A stretch of DNA of 5,778 nucleotides from an uncultured beta proteobacterium (lineage in GTDB: Bacteria > Pseudomonadota > Gammaproteobacteria > Burkholderiales > Rhodocyclaceae). This document shows, in pieces, positions 1-5,778 of this stretch; within the stretch, counting starts at the first letter, position 1; each line of letters opens with the position of its first letter. Location: contig CAIWVX010000495.1 of NCBI GenBank assembly GCA_903916205.1, forward strand, positions 1-5,778, written 5' to 3'. The notes beneath the pieces are model-generated. The model was not told the DNA's origin. It saw nothing but the letters and a program-made list of their open reading frames with translations, and did not search any database. A program made the position numbers and the translations under genes.

Positions 1-64
1 CATCTAGGTACTCACAAGCTATTGCCGTGCATTCAACATGCCATCCTGGACGACCAAAACCTAG
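1..64 (-). CDS. cysS: Cysteinyl-tRNA synthetase fragment (partial, cut by window edge)
   Basis: Read on the minus strand from position 64 to 2, the 21 codons give [20 protein letters not shown] followed by D. GRPGWH(I/V)EC is a hallmark of class I cysteinyl-tRNA synthetases; the Cys of HVEC corresponds to a zinc ligand that recognises substrate cysteine. The fragment is open to the window edge and continues outside it. It lies in a different frame from dxs and directly abuts the point where dxs stops matching its family. By eye only 5 of 21 third codon positions are G or C, against 11 to 14 of 21 in two stretches of dxs, so it looks like DNA of different origin. No start or end is visible. 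It is either the edge of a chimeric contig or a real rearrangement. The family call is strong for such a short piece; its biological status is uncertain. Confidence 0.6.
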
Positions 65-1011
65 TTTGCTTTGCCGCCACTCTTGCCGCCTTCGATGCCA
101 ACTTCGGGTTTGAATTTTGATACCCCGTGATACAGGATGGGGTCAGCCTCAGCCAGTTTGTAGCCTTGTCCCTTGCGGGTCATGACATGAAGAAATTGCG
201 GGCCGTTGAGCTTTTGCAGATTTTGCAGGGTCGGTATCAGCGAATCGAGATCGTGTCCGTCAATCGGGCCGATGTAGTTGAAGCCGAGTTCTTCGAATAG
301 CGTTCCCGGCGTCAGCATGCCCTTGACGTGTTCTTCGACGCGGTTGGCAAATTCAAGCAGTGAAGGCGAAACGCCAAGCATTTTTTCGCCGGCCTTGCGG
401 GCAGCATTGAAGGCGCTGCCGGAAAACAGGCGGGCCAGGTATTTGTTGAGCGCGCCGACTGGGCGCGAGATCGACATATCGTTGTCGTTGAGGATGACCA
501 GCATGTTGGCGTCGGCGACCCCGGCATTGTTCATGGCTTCAAAGGCTTGTCCGGCGGACATCGAGCCGTCGCCGATGATGGCTACCGTGCGGTGTTTTTC
601 GCCTTTGAGCTTGAAGGCCGTGGCCATGCCGAGGGCGGCCGAGATCGAAGTGGACGAGTGCCCGACGCCAAAGGTGTCGAATTCGCTTTCGCTGCGTTTG
701 GGAAAGCCCGAAACCCCGCCATGCATACGTAAGCGGGCCATGCCTTCGCGGCGACCGGTAAGCACTTTATGGGCATAGGTCTGGTGGCCCACGTCCCACA
801 CCAGACGGTCATCCGGGGTGTCGAAAACGTAGTGCAGGGCAATGGTCAGTTCAACCGTGCCAAGATTCGATGAGAGGTGCCCGCCGGTCTTGGAAACCGA
901 TTCGACAAGAAAATTACGCAACTCCTCGGTGAGCTGGGGAAGTTGCTTGCGATCCAGTTCGCGCAATTGCGCTGGCGAATGGAGGGTGTCGAGAAGTGGA
1001 TAAAGAGTCAT
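61..1011 (-). CDS. dxs: 1-deoxy-D-xylulose-5-phosphate synthase, N-terminal half only (truncated)
   Basis: DXS condenses pyruvate and glyceraldehyde 3-phosphate into 1-deoxy-D-xylulose 5-phosphate, the first step of the MEP isoprenoid pathway, using thiamine diphosphate (TPP) in the cytoplasm. The visible 316 residues are the TPP-binding domain: GGHLSSNLG (43-51), DVGHQTY (73-79), the GDGS motif (147-150) with its partner Asn in [10 protein letters not shown] (173-182), GPIDGHD (248-254) and the YHGV loop (294-297). The family is about 620 residues long, so the pyrimidine-binding domain, with the GIAEQHA glutamate, and the C-terminal transketolase domain are missing. The family match runs to GGKAN and is followed at once by TAG, where the family would continue as in NYTQVFG. 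Truncated this way the enzyme could not be active. The ATG at 1011 starts 25 bases after the ispA stop, with only a weak ribosome binding site, consistent with co-transcription. The family is certain; the truncation is probably an assembly effect. Confidence 0.93.
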   Translation of the reverse strand: MTLYPLLDTLHSPAQLRELDRKQLPQLTEELRNFLVESVSKTGGHLSSNLGTVELTIALHYVFDTPDDRLVWDVGHQTYAHKVLTGRREGMARLRMHGGVSGFPKRSESEFDTFGVGHSSTSISAALGMATAFKLKGEKHRTVAIIGDGSMSAGQAFEAMNNAGVADANMLVILNDNDMSISRPVGALNKYLARLFSGSAFNAARKAGEKMLGVSPSLLEFANRVEEHVKGMLTPGTLFEELGFNYIGPIDGHDLDSLIPTLQNLQKLNGPQFLHVMTRKGQGYKLAEADPILYHGVSKFKPEVGIEGGKSGGKAN

Positions 1012-1036
1012 TGGTTTGATGTCGCCCCGCTTTCGG

Positions 1037-1960
1037 TTAAAACGTGCGGTGGGTAATAAAATCGGTCAGCTCAATCAAGCGCTGACTCCGTTCGCCAAAC
1101 GGGGCGAGGGATTGCAGGGCTTGTGCTCTTAGATCTGTGGCAAATTCTCGGGCACGCTCTAGGCCCATCAGGCTGACATAGGTTGGTTTATCGGCGGCGG
1201 CGTCCTTGCCCGCTGTTTTGCCCAGCGTGGCGGTGCTCGCCGTGCAGTCAAGAATGTCATCAATCACCTGAAACAGCAAGCCGGCACGTTTGGCAAAACG
1301 ATCCAGCGCCTGGTTTTCCTCCGGCGTCAGCGGATTTCCGCAGAGTGCACCGAGCATTACCGCCGCACGAATCAGCGCCCCGGTTTTTAGCGCGTGCATC
1401 AATTCGAGTTCAGGTTGATTCAAGTGATGACCGACGGCATCCAGATCAATGGCCTGACCGCCCGCCATGCCGCAGGAGCCACTGGCACGGGCCAGCCAGT
1501 TAATCATGGCTAGCTGGCGCTCCGGGAGACCCAACTCGGCTCGGGACAATAACTCGAAGGCCAGTGATTGCAAGCTGTCACCGACGAGCAGAGCGGTCGG
1601 CTCATCAAATTCAACGTGACACGTCGGGCGGCCACGGCGTAAAACGTCGTCGTCCATACACGGCAGATCATCGTGAACCAGCGAGTACACATGAATCAGT
1701 TCGACGGCACAGGCGACGATTTCAAGCGATTCCGTACGGCCACCACTCAACTCACCCGCCGCAAAAGCCAAGAGTGGACGAACGCGTTTGCCACCGCCTA
1801 AGCTGACGTAACGCATGGCTTGATGCAGTCGGGCCGGGATAGCGGTTTCGGGGGGCAGCAAGCGGGCCAGCGTCGCTTCAATGTGCGTTTGAACCGCGTG
1901 CATCCAGTCTTGAAAAGGCGGTTCGCGGTGCGCAGCAGAAAAGGGCAAAACGGGATTCAC
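1037..1960 (-). CDS. ispA: Farnesyl diphosphate synthase (geranyltranstransferase)
   Basis: This cytoplasmic prenyltransferase adds isopentenyl diphosphate to dimethylallyl and geranyl diphosphate to make farnesyl diphosphate, the precursor of undecaprenyl phosphate and quinone side chains. At 307 residues it is close to the usual ~300. Visible motifs are GGGKRVRP (55-62), the first aspartate-rich motif DDLPCMDD (97-104) in its bacterial DDxxxxD form, GMAGGQ (164-169), the KTG of the helix that contacts substrate (192-194), and the second aspartate-rich motif DDILD (234-238). All metal-binding aspartates are present. The start is GTG at 1960-1958, whose last bases overlap the TGA stop of xseB (1959-1957). 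A GGAGAG ribosome binding site lies 5 bases before it. The overlap implies translational coupling. With dxs downstream this gives the conserved proteobacterial order xseB-ispA-dxs. A geranylgeranyl diphosphate synthase is the main alternative, but this operon position favours ispA. Confidence 0.95.
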   Translation of the reverse strand: MNPVLPFSAAHREPPFQDWMHAVQTHIEATLARLLPPETAIPARLHQAMRYVSLGGGKRVRPLLAFAAGELSGGRTESLEIVACAVELIHVYSLVHDDLPCMDDDVLRRGRPTCHVEFDEPTALLVGDSLQSLAFELLSRAELGLPERQLAMINWLARASGSCGMAGGQAIDLDAVGHHLNQPELELMHALKTGALIRAAVMLGALCGNPLTPEENQALDRFAKRAGLLFQVIDDILDCTASTATLGKTAGKDAAADKPTYVSLMGLERAREFATDLRAQALQSLAPFGERSQRLIELTDFITHRTF

Positions 1961-2244
1961 CTTGGCTCTCCGTTGGCGCTGTCAAAATCACGCAATGCGC
2001 CGTCTTCAAGAATCTGAATCTTGCGGTCGGCGTCGCTCAGTTGTTGTTGGCAATGCCTGAGCAGTTGGCTGCCGCGCCGATAGGCGGCGATGGATTCTTC
2101 AAGCGGCAAGTGACCGTCTTCCATGGTGTGGACAATCTGCTCCAGCTCGCTGAGTGCGGCTTCAAATTTAATATCGCCAAGTTCGGCGTCGGCAGACTGG
2201 GGAGCGCCTTTTTTAGCTTTATCCGTCGGAGTGGGTAGGGTCAT
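1957..2244 (-). CDS. xseB: Exodeoxyribonuclease VII small subunit
   Basis: XseB is the small, helical subunit of exonuclease VII, which binds XseA and degrades single-stranded DNA to oligonucleotides. From the ATG at 2244 the protein has 95 residues, a little longer than the usual 70-85. The excess is a Lys/Ala/Pro-rich N-terminal tail of about 25 residues. The family core spans about 27-79: FEAALSELEQIV, then LPLEESIAAYRRG, then LLRHCQQQL and a final DADRKIQIL, with the heptad-like spacing of a helical hairpin. A TTG at 2262 would add six residues, but I prefer ATG 2244. The residues from the TTG (HRAFL) do not look like family sequence, and the predicted promoter would start transcription at about 2263. 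Neither start has a strong ribosome binding site. It is first in the operon and overlaps ispA by 4 bases. Confidence 0.9.
   Translation of the reverse strand: MTLPTPTDKAKKGAPQSADAELGDIKFEAALSELEQIVHTMEDGHLPLEESIAAYRRGSQLLRHCQQQLSDADRKIQILEDGALRDFDSANGEPR
1966..1971 (-). promoter_or_regulatory. Ribosome binding site of ispA
   Basis: GGAGAG on the minus strand, 5 bases before the GTG at 1960. It lies inside the last codons of xseB and supports the non-ATG start that overlaps the xseB stop. Confidence 0.7.
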
Positions 2245-2269
2245 TAGGAAGGCTCTGTGCAAACCGGGG

Positions 2270-2299
2270 AAAATAGCGCAAGTCGGTGTCCTCGGTCAA
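2270..2299 (-). promoter_or_regulatory. Candidate sigma-70 promoter of the xseB-ispA-dxs operon
   Basis: On the minus strand TTGACC (2299-2294, 5 of 6 to TTGACA) is followed after 18 bases by TATTTT (2275-2270, 4 of 6 to TATAAT). Transcription would start near 2263, leaving a leader of about 19 bases before the xseB ATG at 2244. The fit is moderate. Position and spacing make it plausible, but nothing beyond the two hexamers supports it. Confidence 0.4.
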
Positions 2300-2382
2300 T
2301 TGGAAAGCAGCTAAAATCTGCATTTCTGCCCTGCCGACGCGTCGATCATTCTGCACCGGCTCACCCTTTACGAAAAATAGCT

Positions 2383-2427
2383 ATGCCATCTTTATGGATG
2401 ATTGTTGCCAGTTTCCGCTTTGCCTGA
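2383..2427 (+). pseudogene. Detached first 14 codons of the DMT transporter, ended by an in-frame TGA
   Basis: The ATG at 2383 opens MPSLWMIVASFRFA, then TGA at 2425-2427, then the ATG at 2428 in the same frame. This looks like the normal start of an EamA transporter, whose first helix usually continues in the style ASFLFALMGVCVKLAS. With the 15 extra codons the protein would be about 284 residues, normal for a ten-helix DMT transporter. Two single T-to-G differences would explain the odd residues: CTC (Leu) to CGC (Arg), and TTA (Leu) to TGA (stop), 11 bases apart. The cause may be sequencing error, real mutation, or a genuine start at 2428. No clear ribosome binding site precedes 2383 or 2428. 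Confidence 0.5.
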
Positions 2428-3237
2428 ATGGGCGTCTGTGTGAAATTAGCCTCCGAATCGTATTCTGCCGCCGAGATTGTATTTTACCGTTCCGCCATTT
2501 CTCTCGTTTTCATGCTGGCGCTGGTGCGTTTGCGCAAAATTCCGCTGACCACCGTGCATTGGAAATTCCAGTTATCGCGTTCAGTCAGTGGTTTTATCTC
2601 AATGCTCTGCTATTTTTATGCTATTTCGCTGTTGCCCTTAGCCACCGCCGTGACCTTGAGTTACACCTCGCCGCTGTTCTTGGCGATCTATCTGGTCTGG
2701 TTCGGCAAAATGCCCTGGCGTCTTTCAGTCCTTGCCGCCTTGGCCGTTGGCTTTGTTGGCGTAGTGCTATTGCTGCGCCCGACTTTTCACGCCGATCAAC
2801 TGGTCGGCGGTCTGTTCGGCATCGCTAACGGCATCATCTCGGCGATGGCCTATTACAACGTTCGCGAATTGGGCGAGCGGGGTGAAACAGAAGAGCGAAC
2901 GGTCTTCTATTTCACTTTGTTTTCAACCGTCGTCAGCGCCTTGTGGATGGCCTTGTACGAGTTTCATCCGGTGGATTTTCGTGGCGCTCTACTCTTGCTG
3001 GGTGTCGGTGCGGCCGCCACAATTGCCCAACTCACCATGACCCGTGCTTACAAACGTGGCAATACCTTGGTAGCCGCCAGTCTGGCCTATAGCACAGTCA
3101 TCTTCGCCAGCGTCTTCGGCATGTTTCTGTGGCACGAAACGCTGTCTCTTAGTGCCTGGCTAGCCATTGCCCTGATCGTTTTTAGCGGCCTGATTTCCTC
3201 TTGGTTTTCACGGGCGAATCCGGCTGAACAAGACTGA
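2428..3237 (+). CDS. DMT/EamA-family permease
   Basis: This is an inner-membrane transporter of the drug/metabolite superfamily (two EamA repeats, RhaT/YdcZ-like fold). The substrate cannot be told from sequence; family members export amino acids, nucleosides or other metabolites. From the ATG at 2428 it has 269 residues with about nine hydrophobic segments, roughly at 17-36, 53-70, 74-92, 99-116, 125-145, 158-176, 184-203, 214-234 and 241-260. The first repeat carries the typical AAEIVFYRS start and the TLSYTSPLF stretch. The second has TRAYKRGNT and AASLAYSTVIFA. Positively charged loops such as VRLRK support a membrane protein. The family's first helix is missing from this ORF because of an in-frame TGA just before the start. 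It ends in tandem stops, TGA TAA, 10 bases before a strong hairpin, so it is probably transcribed alone. The family is sure; the start and whether it is functional are not. Confidence 0.85.
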   Translation: MGVCVKLASESYSAAEIVFYRSAISLVFMLALVRLRKIPLTTVHWKFQLSRSVSGFISMLCYFYAISLLPLATAVTLSYTSPLFLAIYLVWFGKMPWRLSVLAALAVGFVGVVLLLRPTFHADQLVGGLFGIANGIISAMAYYNVRELGERGETEERTVFYFTLFSTVVSALWMALYEFHPVDFRGALLLLGVGAAATIAQLTMTRAYKRGNTLVAASLAYSTVIFASVFGMFLWHETLSLSAWLAIALIVFSGLISSWFSRANPAEQD

Positions 3238-3250
3238 TAAAACAGAACGT

Positions 3251-3350
3251 CCACCGCGAAGGCGCAAAGAGGCAAAGAAAACGCAAAGTAGCCCCTTATT
3301 CTAAGTAATGTTCTTTGCGACACCTTTGCGCCTTTCCGCCTTCGCGGTGG
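3251..3350. repeat. Long inverted repeat with CGCAAAG units
   Basis: The left arm (3251-3288) begins CCACCGCGAAGGCG and the right arm (3313-3350) ends with its complement. By eye 31 of 38 positions pair, around a 24-base loop. Within the arms a CAAAG motif recurs about every ten bases (GGCGCAAAG, GGCAAAG, CGCAAAG). Intergenic repeats built from such units are, as I recall, common in environmental bacteria. It encodes nothing: the minus-strand ORF across it is only an open-frame shadow. Confidence 0.75.
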
Positions 3351-3364
3351 GGGCTGGTTTTTTT
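3251..3364 (+). terminator. Probable Rho-independent terminator after the DMT transporter gene
   Basis: The palindrome at 3251-3350 is followed within 10 bases by seven T residues (3358-3364). This gives a GC-rich stem plus U-tract on the plus strand, starting 13 bases after the transporter stop codon. The stem is far longer than a normal terminator, so it is probably a repeat element serving as one. It would insulate the next gene unit from read-through. Confidence 0.55.
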
Positions 3365-3376
3365 CGCGGCACCTGA

Positions 3377-3385
3377 TGCTACACT
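3377..3385 (+). promoter_or_regulatory. Weak candidate extended -10 element before the SpoIIAA-like gene
   Basis: TGCTACACT matches the extended -10 form TGnTAnnnT, and TACACT agrees with TATAAT at 4 of 6 positions. No good -35 hexamer lies 17 bases upstream, where the terminator T-tract sits. It is the best candidate between the terminator and the gene, which needs its own promoter if the terminator works. Confidence 0.25.
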
Positions 3386-3407
3386 TCCTGAAACACCGAT
3401 AAACCCA

Positions 3408-3414
3408 TAAGGAG
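3408..3414 (+). promoter_or_regulatory. Strong ribosome binding site of the SpoIIAA-like gene
   Basis: TAAGGAG, a near-perfect Shine-Dalgarno sequence, lies 6 bases before the ATG at 3421 and fixes that start. It is the strongest ribosome binding site I see in the window. Confidence 0.85.
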
Positions 3415-3420
3415 TTTGCC

Positions 3421-3780
3421 ATGATCGTCATCCAGAACCAGCCCAAACGTGTCGAAGTTACCGTTTACGGGGAATTCTCACTGGCCGACTATAAGGAGTT
3501 CGAGGACACGGTCAATTACAAAGTCAAATTCGAGGGCACGGTTGACCTTCTGTTTGATCTGCGACAAATGGCCGATTTCACCCTCGATGTGGCCTGGGAA
3601 GATATTGTCTTTGCCCGCTCGCACGCCAATGATTTCAACCGTATCGCGGTTCTCACCCAGAGTCAGTGGATGGCTTGGAGCACTTGGTTACCAAAGATTT
3701 TTGTGCGCGCCGAAATGCTGGTTTTTGCTGAAGAATCTGAGGCCCGTGGCTGGCTCGATAACGAATCACCGACGGAGTAA
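3421..3780 (+). CDS. SpoIIAA-like (STAS/SEC14-type) small protein
   Basis: This is a soluble 119-residue protein with no signal peptide or membrane segment. The pattern fits the SpoIIAA-like family related to STAS and CRAL-TRIO folds. An N-terminal beta strand (VEVTVYGEFSLADYKEF, 11-27) is followed by a central strand and turn (DLLFDLRQMADFT, 42-54), a helix (57-71), the strand NRIAVLTQ with SQWMAW (73-86), and a C-terminal VRAEMLVFAEESEARGWL (95-112). The tail, in which a strand leads into an ExEAxxWL helix, is typical of this family. Members of known function bind lipids or act in partner switching, but no role can be assigned here and I see no kinase or sigma factor partner nearby. It is the first gene of a unit with the sulfurtransferase, whose ATG is 5 bases past this stop codon. 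Confidence 0.75.
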   Translation: MIVIQNQPKRVEVTVYGEFSLADYKEFEDTVNYKVKFEGTVDLLFDLRQMADFTLDVAWEDIVFARSHANDFNRIAVLTQSQWMAWSTWLPKIFVRAEMLVFAEESEARGWLDNESPTE

Positions 3781-3785
3781 ATAGA

Positions 3786-4628
3786 ATGAATTCATCAACG
3801 CTGATTTCTTGTGAGATTCTGGCCGAACACCTCAACGATCCAAACTGGCGAATCTTCGATTGTCGCCATCTGCTATCGGATGTTGCTTATGGTGCGCGCG
3901 TTTACGCCGAGGGGCATCTTCCGGGAGCCTTTTTTATGCGCCTTGACAGCGACCTTTCCGGCCCGATGACCGGTAGCAATGGTCGTCATCCCTTACCCGA
4001 GATGTCGCCGCTCATGAGCAAACTTGGCGCGGCGGGGGTCACCTCACAAACTCAGGTCGTTGTCTATGATGACGTGGGTGGCATGGTTGCCGGTCGCTTA
4101 TGGTGGATGTTGCGCTGGCTTGGGCATCAACATGTGGCCTTGCTCGATGGCGGCATCACGCATTGGCTAAAGCAGGGGCGTCCGGTGTCGGCCGAATTAC
4201 CAAAATCAGCGCCGACCGTCTTTAGCGGAGCGACCCAACCCGGCTGGACAGTAAGCACCGCCGATGTTCTGGCAACACTTGGAACCCATGAATATTGCGT
4301 TGTCGATGCCCGTGCGCCGGATCGTTTTCGTGGCGAAAACGAAACCCTAGACCCGGTTGGCGGCCACATCCCTGGGGCGCGCAATCGTTTTTTCAAAGAC
4401 AACCTTGATGCTGACGGCCTATTTCGTTCATCCGCCGAATTGCGCCCAGAGTTTCTCAGCCTATTTGCTGGAGTAGAACCGAAACACGTCATCATGCAAT
4501 GCGGTTCCGGTGTTTCAGCCTGTCACAATCTGTTAGCTATGGAAATCGCCGGTTTACACGGCGCAAAACTCTATGTCGGCTCATGGAGCGAATGGTGCAG
4601 CGATCCGCGTCGACCGGTAGCGCGGTGA
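3786..4628 (+). CDS. sseA: Sulfurtransferase, 3-mercaptopyruvate type (two rhodanese domains)
   Basis: This family moves sulfur from 3-mercaptopyruvate (or thiosulfate) to a thiol or cyanide through a cysteine persulfide. The 280 residues hold two rhodanese domains. The first (about 6-132) is inactive, with FDCRH (24-28), EGHLPGA (42-48) and LLDGGITHW (119-127). The second (about 155-275) has VVDARAPDRFRGE (172-184), GGHIPGARN (192-200) and the active loop CGSGVSA (239-245) with Cys239. A CG(S/T)GV(T/S)A loop points to mercaptopyruvate sulfurtransferase; thiosulfate-specific rhodaneses usually have CRKGVT. ENETLDP and the LYVGSWSEW end are also typical. The ATG at 3786 has GGAG 8 bases upstream, inside the last codons of the SpoIIAA-like gene, so translation is probably coupled. 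No signal peptide is seen, so it should be cytoplasmic. The family is certain; the donor preference is inferred from the loop. Confidence 0.92.
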   Translation: MNSSTLISCEILAEHLNDPNWRIFDCRHLLSDVAYGARVYAEGHLPGAFFMRLDSDLSGPMTGSNGRHPLPEMSPLMSKLGAAGVTSQTQVVVYDDVGGMVAGRLWWMLRWLGHQHVALLDGGITHWLKQGRPVSAELPKSAPTVFSGATQPGWTVSTADVLATLGTHEYCVVDARAPDRFRGENETLDPVGGHIPGARNRFFKDNLDADGLFRSSAELRPEFLSLFAGVEPKHVIMQCGSGVSACHNLLAMEIAGLHGAKLYVGSWSEWCSDPRRPVAR

Positions 4629-4661
4629 ATGAGGCTTTGTAATAACGGCCATTAAGGAACG

Positions 4662-4758
4662 GCTGATTTATTCGTCATCCCTGCGAAAGCGGGAATCCAG
4701 TTCGTTGATTTTTCTGGATTCCCGCCTTTACGAGGATGATGGAATCGAATAAGTCAGC
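4662..4758. repeat. REP/MITE-like interspersed inverted repeat
   Basis: The element is about 97 bases with nested arms. The inner arms are 4673-4700 (CGTCATCCCTGCGAAAGCGG, then GAATCCAG) and 4714-4741 (starting CTGGATTCCCGC). By eye 22 of 28 positions pair, around a 13-base loop. The outer arms are 4662-4674 and 4746-4758, complementary at 12 of 13 positions. A 6-base insertion interrupts the right side. The inner core resembles the CGTCATTCCCGC...GGGAATCCAG palindromes scattered through many proteobacterial genomes. It lies between the convergent sseA and eno genes and could stop transcription from both sides, but no good T-tract follows either arm. Confidence 0.75.
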
Positions 4759-4804
4759 GCCTTCTTAATATGGCCTTGACTCAAGGATTCACTTTACGAT
4801 CAGC

Positions 4805-5778
<974 letters not shown>

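Larger units (their letters stand above)
2245..2427. other. Divergent intergenic region between xseB and the transporter gene
   Basis: This stretch separates two gene units that point away from each other, so it should hold promoters for both. I can propose one only for the minus strand (2270-2299). On the plus strand there is a TAAAAT at 2312-2317, but no acceptable -35 element at the right distance. A 10-base perfect palindrome, CGACGCGTCG, lies at 2335-2344 and may be chance. The last 45 bases (2383-2427) read as the detached N-terminus of the transporter. I found no RNA gene here. Confidence 0.5.

Noticed and set aside
278..778. Plus-strand ORF of 166 codons opposite dxs
   Set aside because: It lies wholly inside the strongly supported dxs frame on the other strand and has a Ser/Arg/Pro-rich composition with no family pattern. 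It is a shadow.
2335..2344. CGACGCGTCG perfect palindrome as an operator
   Set aside because: Ten bases of GC-rich symmetry is weak evidence alone. It has no placement relative to a convincing plus-strand promoter.
2425..2427. Recoding of TGA (selenocysteine or altered code) in the transporter
   Set aside because: TGA is the normal stop of xseB, sseA, eno and the transporter itself here. No selenocysteine-type hairpin is evident just downstream, and the position should be Leu in this family.
2286..2828. Plus-strand ORF of 180 codons covering the start of the transporter
   Set aside because: It is in another frame from the EamA protein and shows no family pattern or consistent hydrophobic segments. 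It is open only by chance and does not explain the TGA before 2428.
3251..3350. CRISPR array or tandem gene repeat
   Set aside because: The CAAAG units are short, imperfect and arranged as two inverted arms, without equal direct repeats and unique spacers.
3087..3446. Minus-strand ORF across the transporter end and the palindrome
   Set aside because: It is antisense to a real gene and runs through the hairpin repeat into the next gene. The composition is arbitrary and no ribosome binding site is seen.
4127..4495. Minus-strand ORF inside sseA
   Set aside because: It is fully antisense to the rhodanese domains, whose motifs are intact, and has no recognisable protein features.

Overview
The window looks like chromosomal housekeeping DNA of a Gram-negative proteobacterium. 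Betaproteobacteria, perhaps the Rhodocyclales, is my best guess. That rests on the xseB-ispA-dxs gene order, the protein sequences, moderately GC-rich third codon positions, and the interspersed palindromic repeats. It is an inference by eye, not a database result. Both window edges fall inside genes, so this may be a short metagenomic contig.

Layout. Positions 1-2244, minus strand, hold an isoprenoid operon read right to left. xseB (exonuclease VII small subunit) overlaps ispA (farnesyl diphosphate synthase) by 4 bases, and dxs (deoxyxylulose-5-phosphate synthase) follows 25 bases later. A plausible sigma-70 promoter sits just upstream of xseB. dxs supplies the first step of the MEP pathway and ispA builds the C15 prenyl chain from its products. 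dxs stops after about half its normal length. In the last ~64 bases of the window the reading frame changes to an unmistakable cysteinyl-tRNA synthetase motif, so this end is probably an assembly chimera or a rearrangement.

Positions 2245-2427 are a divergent intergenic region. Positions 2383-3237, plus strand, encode a DMT/EamA-family membrane transporter whose first helix is cut by an in-frame TGA. A 100-base inverted repeat followed by seven T residues lies after it and probably acts as a terminator. Positions 3421-4628, plus strand, are a two-gene unit: a small SpoIIAA-like (STAS/SEC14-type) protein with a strong ribosome binding site, then an SseA-type sulfurtransferase 5 bases downstream.

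Positions 4629-4804 separate convergent genes and carry a second, unrelated long inverted repeat of the REP/MITE type. Positions 4805-5778, minus strand, are an enolase missing its N-terminus at the window edge. All catalytic residues of its barrel domain are present, but the sequence does not resemble the usual betaproteobacterial enolase.

I see no rRNA, tRNA, CRISPR array, transposase, phage gene or novel multi-gene system. The points worth a second look are the dxs/cysS junction, the interrupted transporter start, the two palindromic repeats and the atypical enolase.
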